A stretch of 9,574 bases of DNA, taken from assembly GCA_964647785.1 (NCBI GenBank), contig CAZYJD010000077.1, positions 1 to 9,574 of the forward strand, given 5' to 3'. Within the stretch, counting starts at the first letter, position 1; every line of letters begins with the position of its first letter. The translations under genes and the position numbers were made by a program. The notes under the pieces were generated by a model. That model was not told the origin of the DNA and searched no databases. It saw only the letters and a list, made by a program, of their open reading frames with translations. Below, piece after piece: positions 1-7,700 of the stretch. The stretch is from CAZYJD01 sp964647785 (GTDB taxonomy: Bacteria > Bacteroidota > Bacteroidia > NS11-12g > UBA9320).

Positions 1-3000
1 CTGGCGCTTTACAGAATTGGAAACCTCATCGATTATTCAACAGCCAGCAAAATTATAGGGGAGCATTTTTCGGAAGTGGGCGACAAACTGTTGAACACCT
101 TGCAGATGAAAGAGATGTTGGAAAAAGACCAACAGGCAAACGGTCTTTTACAAGCAAGCATCGAACAGCGCATGGCACAATTGCGACCCGTACCTTTTTC
201 GAATGCAGTTAATCTACGAGAGAATTTAAGCTATTTAAAATTCGCCATCGTACCAGTGCTGCTATTCATTGGCGTATTGGTGCTGGCACCGGGTTTTACC
301 AACAGCAGCAAGCGCTTGGTGAACTACAACACCTTTTATGAAAAAAAGGCCCCCTTCTACTTCGAGTTACAAAATAGCGATTTAAGAAGCGGTCAAAATG
401 AAGATTTCGAGCTTAAAATGATTATGAAAGGCAGTGTGGTTCCGGCAGAAGCTTTTGTGCTCATCAACGGCAATCGCTTTCGGATGAAAAGCGGCACGGA
501 CACTTTCAGTTATTTGTTGCGAAATCTTCAGAAAAATGCGCAGCTTCAGTTTTGGGCAGATGGATTTTACTCAGAAGAATACGAACTGAAGGTTTTACCC
601 AAACCACTTTTGGTTCGTATGCAAGCTTATCTCGATTATCCAGCTTACACCGGTTTAAAAAAAGAAACCATTCAAAATTCGGGCGACTTAAGCGTGCCAG
701 TGGGTACGAAAATCAGTTGGGAAATCGACTCAAGAAATACCGATGAGATTGGCATTTCTGCAAATGACGGCCGAGGAAAAGCCGAAAAAAATGAGAAGGG
801 ATTGTTCGTTTTCAGCAAGCGATTTCTGCAATCGTCCCCCCTGCGATTGTATACCCAGAACAACAAATCAGGCTTCAGTGATTCCATTGCTTATCAAATA
901 CAGGTTATTCCTGATGCCTATCCTGAAATAGAAATTGAGCGTGAAACAGATAGCATGAGCTCCCGTTTAATTTATTTGTACGGATCGGTGAAAGACGATT
1001 ACGGCTTTACAAGGCTTGCCTTCCGTTACCGCTTCATTTCATCGCCAGATTCATCAAAGCGAACAATTGGGCTGCAAACCGTGCCCATAGACATTCAAAA
1101 ATCTCGTTTAAACCAAGCATTCTATTACATCTGGGACCTGCAGAAATTGAACATTCAACCTGAGGATCAACTGGAGTATTATTTTGAAGTATGGGACAAT
1201 GATGGTGTTCATGGTGCCAAGAGCAGCAGAACGGGTTTGATGTCTTTTTCTGCCCCGAGCAAAGCTGAGATATCCAAACAAAGCGAGCAAAAAGCGGAAG
1301 AAGTGAAGAGGCAATTGGATAATGCCGAGAAGCAGGGGTCTGAAATGGAAAAAGACCTGAAAGAACTGGAAAAGAGATTGGCAGAAAAGAAATCACTCAA
1401 CTGGGAGGATAAAAAGAAGATTGAAGACGCCATCGATAAGCAGAAAGAACTCATTGATGATGTAAAGAAAGCCATTGAGAAAAATGAGGAACGCATGCAG
1501 CTCAATCAAGAGTTTAACCAGGAAAATGAGCGTTTGCAAGAAAAAGAGCAGGCCGTGCAAGAAATGATGGAAGAAATGCTCAATGAAGAACAGGAAGAGC
1601 TGATGGAAAAGATCATGGAGATGATGGAGCAGAACAAAAAAGATGAATTGAGAGAAGCGCTGAAGAATATGAAAACAAATGAAAAGGACATGCGTAAACA
1701 GTTGGAGCGTATGCAAGAGCTTTATAAAGAGCTGGAATTGGAGCAGAAAGTACAGGAAACTCGCAATAAACTTGAAGACTTGGCCAAAGAACAAAAAGAA
1801 CTCGCCGAGGAAACAGCCAAAAGCGATAAGAAAGACCAGGCGCAGCAAGAGCAACTCAAAAAAGAACAAGAGCAACTGAACAAGAAGTTTGACGATATCA
1901 AGAAAGACCTCAAAGACATCGACCAAAAAAATCAAGCATTGGAAAAGCCGAAAGATCTTGACAGTCAAAAAGAGAAAGAGCAAGAGGTAGAGAAGGAGAT
2001 GAAGGACAGCAAAGAGCAGTTGGATCAAGGACAAAATCAGAAAGCCTCACAGAAGCAAAAGAATGCCGCCAAGAAGATGGAAGAAATGAGCAATGAGCTC
2101 GAACAGATGATGATGGCAGCCCAAATGAAGCAGCAGATGGAAGATTACAACACCTTGCGCGGAATCTTGGAGAATCTTGTTCAACTGAGTTTTGATCAGG
2201 AAGAACTCATCAAGCGGTTGAAACAAATCAGGCAGTACAACCCCACATTTGTTGAGGTTGCGCAGGAACAGAAAAATGTGAAGGATGATGCGCGAATCAT
2301 TGAAGATAGCCTCTTCGCATTGAGCAAAAGGGTGGTTCAGATAAAAACTTTCATCAACAAAGAAATGGGGCGCGTAAATGATAATCTTGAGCTGACCCTA
2401 AATGATTTGGACGAACGCCGAATACCTCCGGCTCTGACCCATCAGCAAGTGGTGATGACCGGATTGAATAACCTTGCAGTGATGCTGAGCGATGTACTCA
2501 AAAACATGCAGGAACAGATGAAGTCAGCCATGCCAATGCCAGGTTGCAGCAATCCCAATCAGAGTCAGAACAAACCCATGAACATGCAACAAATGCGTGA
2601 AATGCAGGAACAATTGGGCAATCAGATGAAGGAGATGCAGAAAAAATCACAGCAAAACGGAGGGAAGCAACCCGGTTCAAAAGAATTGGCTGAAACTGCA
2701 GCTCAGCAAGCTGCCATCAGAAGAAAACTGGAGCAAATGCGACAGCAATTGGAAAAGGAAGGCAAAGCCAAGCAATTAGGGGATTTGAAAAAAACCTCTG
2801 ACATCATGGATGATTTGGAGAAAGACTTGGTCAACAAAAGGCTCAGTGCCCAAACCATTCAGCGTTTAAAAGAGCTGGAAATTCGTCTGCTACAACATGA
2901 AAAAGCAGAACAGGAACAGGAAAAAGAGCAAAAAAGGAAATCAAACGAGGGACGTGACCTGCGTCGAGAAATGCCTCCGGCACTGGAAGAATATCTGAAA

Positions 3001-3099
3001 CAAAAGAAAAAAGAAGAAGAGTTACTCAGAACCCTTCCTCCCAACCTGAATCCGTATTACCAAAACAAAGCCCGAGAATATTTCCGGCGATTGGATTAA
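1..3099 (+). CDS. DUF4175-like large coiled-coil membrane protein (5' partial)
   Basis: The frame is open from the first base, so the true start lies left of the window; the GTG at 76 is internal. The visible 1032 residues begin with a segment reading ALYRIGNLIDY, which resembles the N-terminal cytoplasmic part of large Bacteroidota proteins annotated DUF4175. One clear transmembrane helix (bases about 235-291, core FAIVPVLLFIGVLVL) follows. Next comes a beta-rich, probably periplasmic region (about 330-1240) with Ig-like strands and a VKDDYGFTRLAFRYRF motif near 985-1032. From about 1255 to 2160 and again from 2500 to 2960 it is almost continuous coiled coil, rich in Lys, Glu and Gln, with a Met/Gln-rich stretch at 2500-2660. 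The end (PPNLNPYYQNKAREYFRRLD) and the AETAAQQAAIRRKLEQMR stretch also look family-typical. The family's function is unknown to me. The architecture suggests an inner-membrane-anchored structural or scaffold protein reaching into the periplasm; that is inference. Family assignment is from memory. Confidence 0.8.
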   Translation: MALYRIGNLIDYSTASKIIGEHFSEVGDKLLNTLQMKEMLEKDQQANGLLQASIEQRMAQLRPVPFSNAVNLRENLSYLKFAIVPVLLFIGVLVLAPGFTNSSKRLVNYNTFYEKKAPFYFELQNSDLRSGQNEDFELKMIMKGSVVPAEAFVLINGNRFRMKSGTDTFSYLLRNLQKNAQLQFWADGFYSEEYELKVLPKPLLVRMQAYLDYPAYTGLKKETIQNSGDLSVPVGTKISWEIDSRNTDEIGISANDGRGKAEKNEKGLFVFSKRFLQSSPLRLYTQNNKSGFSDSIAYQIQVIPDAYPEIEIERETDSMSSRLIYLYGSVKDDYGFTRLAFRYRFISSPDSSKRTIGLQTVPIDIQKSRLNQAFYYIWDLQKLNIQPEDQLEYYFEVWDNDGVHGAKSSRTGLMSFSAPSKAEISKQSEQKAEEVKRQLDNAEKQGSEMEKDLKELEKRLAEKKSLNWEDKKKIEDAIDKQKELIDDVKKAIEKNEERMQLNQEFNQENERLQEKEQAVQEMMEEMLNEEQEELMEKIMEMMEQNKKDELREALKNMKTNEKDMRKQLERMQELYKELELEQKVQETRNKLEDLAKEQKELAEETAKSDKKDQAQQEQLKKEQEQLNKKFDDIKKDLKDIDQKNQALEKPKDLDSQKEKEQEVEKEMKDSKEQLDQGQNQKASQKQKNAAKKMEEMSNELEQMMMAAQMKQQMEDYNTLRGILENLVQLSFDQEELIKRLKQIRQYNPTFVEVAQEQKNVKDDARIIEDSLFALSKRVVQIKTFINKEMGRVNDNLELTLNDLDERRIPPALTHQQVVMTGLNNLAVMLSDVLKNMQEQMKSAMPMPGCSNPNQSQNKPMNMQQMREMQEQLGNQMKEMQKKSQQNGGKQPGSKELAETAAQQAAIRRKLEQMRQQLEKEGKAKQLGDLKKTSDIMDDLEKDLVNKRLSAQTIQRLKELEIRLLQHEKAEQEQEKEQKRKSNEGRDLRREMPPALEEYLKQKKKEEELLRTLPPNLNPYYQNKAREYFRRLD

Positions 3100-3169
3100 A
3101 CATACATTCCTGCTTCATTTTCGCATGGAGACGGATGTGCTAGGTCAGAAATTACCCCATAAAATATGA

Positions 3170-3198
3170 CCACCACAAGCCGATGTGGTTTGTGGTGG
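3170..3198. terminator. Hairpin between convergent genes, possible bidirectional terminator
   Basis: CCACCACAA (3170-3178) and TTGTGGTGG (3190-3198) form a perfect 9-bp stem around an 11-nt loop. It lies 70 bases after the stop of the plus-strand gene and about 60 bases after the stop of the minus-strand DUF2892 gene, where a shared terminator would be expected. No long U-tract follows in either direction: the minus strand reads TCATATTTTA after the stem, and the plus strand has only a TTTT ten bases later. A second TTGTGGTG copy at 3245-3252 could compete for the same left arm. It may be a weak intrinsic terminator or a 3'-end-protecting hairpin. Confidence 0.45.
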
Positions 3199-3257
3199 AA
3201 GGAATGTTTTGAATGATCCCGCAAGGGGCCATTGCTCAGCTAGGTTGTGGTGAGAAT

Positions 3258-3461
3258 TCAGGCGGTTTTACAGGTACTCATCCCGAGCAGGCTGTAAATC
3301 GGACAAAAACTAATGAGTGATGTTGCTAGAAAAATTCCACCCAGAACAAGCAGCACCATTCCAAAGGTTCCTTCAACCATTTGGGTGAGGTAAAGTCCTG
3401 CAAATACGATGGCCAGAACAACTCTGATGATGCGGTCGGTGTTTCCTACATTTTTTTTCAT
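3258..3461 (-). CDS. DUF2892 (YgaP-like) small inner-membrane protein
   Basis: A 67-residue protein with the layout of DUF2892: a short basic, polar N-terminus (KKNVGNTDRIIRVV), two hydrophobic helices at about residues 12-27 and 33-51, and a C-terminal CPIYSLLGMSTC motif with two cysteines (C53 and C64). In known proteins this domain occurs alone or fused to rhodanese, as in YgaP, and forms a two-helix membrane unit. Its biochemical role is unclear. The Cys pair could bind a metal or thiol, but that is inference. It starts with ATG and lies downstream of the efflux genes on the same strand, 11 bp after the possible small ORF and 154 bp after the adaptor gene, so it is probably the last gene of the metal operon. 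The family call is confident; a link to metal export rests only on position. Confidence 0.85.
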   Translation of the reverse strand: MKKNVGNTDRIIRVVLAIVFAGLYLTQMVEGTFGMVLLVLGGIFLATSLISFCPIYSLLGMSTCKTA

Positions 3462-3472
3462 AAAGGGTCTTT

Positions 3473-3580
3473 TTATAGTGATTCAATGACACGGGCAATT
3501 AGCAAGGCCATACTGATGCATGCCAAACAGGCGATCAATAATTTCCACCAGTTCTTTTTAAAGCCCGATTGCACAATCAA
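3473..3580 (-). CDS. Possible tiny single-helix membrane protein (35 aa, or frameshifted 47 aa)
   Basis: In the 154-bp gap between the adaptor and DUF2892 genes, one minus-strand frame reads a basic, Trp-containing segment (GFKKNWWKLL) followed by a hydrophobic helix (LLIACLACISMALLIA) and RVIESL, then stops 11 bp before the DUF2892 ATG. This looks like a real small membrane protein, with two cysteines in the helix. No ATG opens this frame before the helix; TTG (3580) or GTG (3574) would be needed. A well-placed ATG at 3615-3613, directly after the adaptor stop and preceded by GAGGAA, opens a different frame that ends after 12 codons. One extra base near 3578-3581 would join the two into a 47-residue protein. 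So it is either a genuine GTG/TTG-started gene, a frameshifted gene, or a sequencing error. No family recognised. Confidence 0.4.
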   Translation of the reverse strand: MIVQSGFKKNWWKLLIACLACISMALLIARVIESL

Positions 3581-3615
3581 ATGTACATCCGATGGCTTGT
3601 AAATTCAACTGACAT

Positions 3616-4713
3616 TTATTCCTCGCCGCCGAATGATTGCGTCTTGAGTTGAATCGTAGAATCTGCAAGCTCATGGCCATGCGGTAAAATGGCGTATTGA
3701 TTTCTGTAGCCTGCGGGCAACATACCCACCAACTGCCACGAACCATTCACCAATCGTTCTGCCCATAGACCTGCGCCCTCATCACTTTCACCTAAAACGG
3801 TTACCGGCACTGCCCAAGCTGAATTTTGCTTGGTTACAATGCGCGCCTGTACAAACATGCCTGGTCGCATATCCGGGCTTCTTTCATCTTCTTCCATCAG
3901 ATGTGCGTGAACTTGCACGGTATTGGTATTTTCACGCACTACCGGGTTGATCAGGTAGATTTCTGCTTGGTAGGTTTTACCCTCTTTACCCGCCTGAAAA
4001 TACACTTGCATTCCCTTTTCCAGCTTGTTAATGTCATTGCCATAAACTTCGAGTTCGAGATGAAGGTGCTCCCGATCGATGAGTTCAATCATTAAATCAT
4101 CCGGATTCACAAGTTTACCCTTATTGATCATCAAGCTACTGATGAATCCGCTCACCGGGGCGCGCAGCTCAAGCACCCTTTCAGGCATACCCGTATTGGC
4201 AATCTGCTCCGAATGGAAACCCATCATATCCAATTCAGCAGCCCAAGTTTTGATTTGGGCTTCATTCATTTCAAAATCGGCCGAGGCCTGTTGCATGGCT
4301 TTGTCAGAAACTGCCGAGGCTTGGTGCAATGCCTTCATGCGACTGAGTTCGCTTTTGAGAAAGTTTCTTTTTGCCAGAGCCTCCAGATAATTGCGTTGTG
4401 GATCTATGAAGGAAGGGTGCTCCAGCCTGGCCAGAACTTCGCCTCTTTTCACGGCGCTTCCGTTATAGTGATAAACCGCTTTCACGAAAGCTGTGACCGA
4501 TGAGTGAATGCTGATTCTATTTTGCGGAGGAACTTCTATTCGTCCCTGACAACTTAAAGTGTCGGTCCATTTTAAAAGAAAAGGATGAACAAGACTTTCT
4601 TCATTCATCGCTTCCTCCGTTTCGTCGGCATATTGTTGATTTCCGCAGGAAGAAAGAAAGACGATTGCGATGGCTAAAAAGCCGGTATAAAGTGGATTAT
4701 TTCGTTTGAACAT
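3616..4713 (-). CDS. czcB: RND efflux periplasmic adaptor, CzcB/CusB-type lipoprotein
   Basis: A membrane-fusion protein of 365 residues that would link the inner-membrane pump to the outer-membrane channel in the periplasm. It begins with a lipoprotein signal: basic MFKRN, a hydrophobic core (residues 11-20) and lipobox L20-S21-S22-C23. Mature lipidation at C23 would anchor it to a membrane. Then follow the first lipoyl half-motif (about 73-102, VKAVYHYNGSAVKRGEVLARL), an alpha-helical hairpin (about 103-172), the second lipoyl half (183-213, LRAPVSGFISSLMINKGKLV), a beta-barrel domain (217-272, including NPVVRENTNTVQVHAHL) and a membrane-proximal domain (282-345, with MRPGMFVQARI). No separate CusF-like or His-rich C-terminal domain is present. 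Its ATG overlaps the end of the pump gene by 17 bp, which suggests translational coupling. The symbol follows the divalent-metal inference for the pump; substrate is not proven by this protein itself. Confidence 0.92.
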   Translation of the reverse strand: MFKRNNPLYTGFLAIAIVFLSSCGNQQYADETEEAMNEESLVHPFLLKWTDTLSCQGRIEVPPQNRISIHSSVTAFVKAVYHYNGSAVKRGEVLARLEHPSFIDPQRNYLEALAKRNFLKSELSRMKALHQASAVSDKAMQQASADFEMNEAQIKTWAAELDMMGFHSEQIANTGMPERVLELRAPVSGFISSLMINKGKLVNPDDLMIELIDREHLHLELEVYGNDINKLEKGMQVYFQAGKEGKTYQAEIYLINPVVRENTNTVQVHAHLMEEDERSPDMRPGMFVQARIVTKQNSAWAVPVTVLGESDEGAGLWAERLVNGSWQLVGMLPAGYRNQYAILPHGHELADSTIQLKTQSFGGEE

Positions 4714-7700
4714 GGTATTCGAGTTGTATGAGGTTTTGGTTGTGCATAAAAATTAATTCGAGATGATCGAGTTGGTTGTTGGCATGTTGTGCGAGCAAAA
4801 CAGACGCCTCTGTTGTGCTGATCAGCCCTTCCTGCAATTGCAACAAGAGGAAACCGGCCATTCGATCGTTATTTGATGTTGTAAGAAAAGGAATGAGTTG
4901 TGCAATGCGCTGCTTAAGTTGGTCTATTTGCAACTGCGACTCCAACAATTCCTGCTCTTTTTGAAGTGAAAACTGTTCCGCCTGTAGCTGAACCACTTTA
5001 ATTTGTTTGTAGTTGGCTCTTTGCAAGATGGGGATTTCTAAGCCTGCGAACCACCCGCTAAAACCGGGACTAAGGTTCAACGACTGCTGAAAATATCCCA
5101 GCTGAAAATCGGGCAGCAAGTTGCTGCGTTCCTTTTCCAACTGTTTTTCAAACAATAAAGTTCCCTCCTGATAGAAGGATTGAATGGCATTGGAAATGCT
5201 ATCCCCCAAAATGGAAGCCGCTTCAAGCACTTTAAAATGATCGTTGGTACTGATCGGGGCAGAGACAGCCAGCATCAACTTCAATGTAAGTTCAGCTTCA
5301 TACCATTTCTGTTGCATGGCCATACGTCTTTGCAAATAGGTGGTTTGAAGTGATTTAAGCGGCAACAACTCGGTCGGGTTGAGCAATCCTTCTTCACGCA
5401 TCAGTTCGCCGTGCTTAACGGCCTTATCAATCCAAAAGAGACTGCTGTCGAGCACCCGTATATTTTCGAAGTAAAACAACCAGGCATCGTATTGCAATCG
5501 CAAATCACGTAGCAGTTGTCGTTTGTAGAGGTGGTTTCCTGCTTTTGTATACTGCAATTCTGCCTGCAGGGCATTGCTTCCCTTTTTCATTTTTAAAGGG
5601 TTAGGGATGCTCTGTGAAAGTGAAAGGTACTGGTCTTTTCCCTCAAAATTGATTTGGCCGTATTGGTATTCAAACTGCGTTGACCCCAAAGACCATTGCG
5701 CCTTTTGCTGTTGTTGAATGATATTCATCTCCAAGGCACGGCTTTTAATCATGAGGTTGTTCTCCAACATTTGTTCTGCTTTTTCACGGGTCAGCTTTAT
5801 GCTTTCCTGTGCATTGGCATCGGGTACAAACAAGGCCAGGAGTAAAACAATCATTGCTGCTGCCTTGAAGCTTTTCTTCTCAAAGCGATAATAAATGGCC
5901 GGCAATACCAGCAATGTAAGAAGGGTGCTGGTTATCAAGCCCCCGATAACCACCGTTGCCAATGGCTTTTGCACTTCAGCACCGCTCCCCGTGCTGAGGG
6001 CCATGGGTAAAAAACCTAAAGAAGCCACCGCAGCGGTGATCAATACCGGTCGTAGTCGGCTGAGTGCACCTTTTACCACCAGTTCTCCGAAGCTCGTGTA
6101 CTCCTTTTGTTTCAGTTCATTGAGTTGATTTACCAGAACGATCCCATTCAGCACAGCCACGCCAAAAAGTGCAATAAAACCTATGCCCGCTGAAATGCTA
6201 AAAGGCATCCCTCTGAGGTACAAAGCCAGAATACCACCAATGGCAGAAAGCGGAACCGCACTGAAAACCATCACGGCTTGTTTCATAGACCCAAAGGCTG
6301 AATACAGCAACAATAGAATTAGGATAAGCGCGATGGGCACAGCGATAGCCAAACGGCGTCGCGCGTTTTCAAGACTCTCGAACTGCCCCCCATAAACCAC
6401 ATAATAACCCGGAGGCAAGTTCAGCTTTTCGGACAAAAGCGAACGGCTGTCATTGACGAAACTGGCAATGTCACGTTCACGCACATTCACCCCAATGCCA
6501 ATTCTTCTTTTTGCATCTTCGCGTGAAATTTGAGATGGGCCTGTTTGTTGTTCAATGGAGGCCAATTCCGATAGGGGTATCAGTTGGCCATTGGCTGCTC
6601 TTACGTGAAGCATTCTCAAATCAGGGCGGGTTTGCCAAGAAGGTGCAAAGCGCATGACCAGATCAAACTTTCTTTCATCTTCGAATATCTGACCGAGTTC
6701 CATGCCCGCATAAGCCGTTCGAACCACTTCGTTGGCCGCCTGTATGCTCACTCCATACCGCTTCATTCGCTGCCGATCATAAACCACCTGCCATTGTTGT
6801 AAGCCATCCGTTGTTTCCACCTTCACATCAGCCGCACCTTCAATGCTTTTTAGCAAGGCTGCAGCCTTGACCGCATAGGTTCTGAGGAGCTTCGGATTTT
6901 CACCAAATATCTTCACTGCCAAGTCTGTTTTTGCCCCGGAAATCAATTCATTGAATCGCAATTGAATGGGTTGGGTAAACTCTATGCTCGCATCTAAATG
7001 GGCAAGCGAATTTTTCATCTTTTCCACCAGATCTTCGCGATTATCCGCACTCACCCATTCATCTTTTTCCTTCAGAATAATCATCACATCGGCATCTTCA
7101 ATGCTCATCGGATCCGTTGGCACTTCAGCGGTACCAATTTTCGACACCACATGCTTCACCTCAGGAAATTCTCTGAGCAAGATTCGCTCGGCTTCGCCAC
7201 AGGTTGAAAGACTTTGTGCCAAGGAGCTTCCAGGACGTACTGAAAGTTGCATGGCCAAATCTCCTTCCTCCAGGGTGGGGATGAATTCAGATCCCATGCG
7301 CAGAAAAACGCCTATGGAACCAATGAACAGGGTAAATGCCAACATCATGGTGAGCAGTGGTCGCTGAAGTGCTCTGCCCAATGCCGGCTTATACCATGCT
7401 TGTAAACGGCCAATAAGCCGATTGGAAAAAGCAGAGCTGCCTCTTCCGGTTCTCAACAACCAGCTGGAAACCACCGGCACATAAGTCAGTGACAATAGGA
7501 GTGCTCCGGTAATGGCAAAGCCAACTGTTTGCGCCATGGGGCGAAACATTTTGCCTTCAATGCCACTCAGCGTTAATACGGGAACAAACACCACCAGAAT
7601 AATCAGCACGCCAAAGGCTGCCGAACGAATGATACCCGAGCTGGATTGAACAATGAGCTCATCCATTTTTGCCGCGGCAATTTTTTGGCCCGCATAGCCC

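Noticed and set aside
76..78. GTG as start of the large plus-strand gene
   Set aside because: The same frame is open and family-like back to base 1, so the gene begins outside the window.
1393..2034. Minus-strand open frame of 213 codons, very Leu/Phe-rich and looking like a multi-pass membrane protein
   Set aside because: It is the reverse complement of the Lys/Glu/Gln-rich coiled coil, whose codons read as Leu/Phe/Ile on the other strand. The other antisense frames at 1209-1505, 1506-1691 and 1722-1919 arise the same way.
3200..3257. CCCGCAAGGGG element in the convergent gap
   Set aside because: It gives a stem of only three base pairs and no known motif.
3381..3602. Plus-strand 73-codon frame antisense to DUF2892 and the adjacent gap
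   Set aside because: It lies largely antisense to a clear DUF2892 gene, has no recognisable features, and runs against the operon.
3558..3746. Minus-strand 62-codon frame across the adaptor 3' end
   Set aside because: It overlaps the conserved adaptor coding region in another frame and shows no protein-like pattern.
6966..7367. Plus-strand 133-codon Ser-rich frame
   Set aside because: It is antisense to the well-conserved second porter domain of the RND permease; the Ser-rich composition is typical of a shadow frame.
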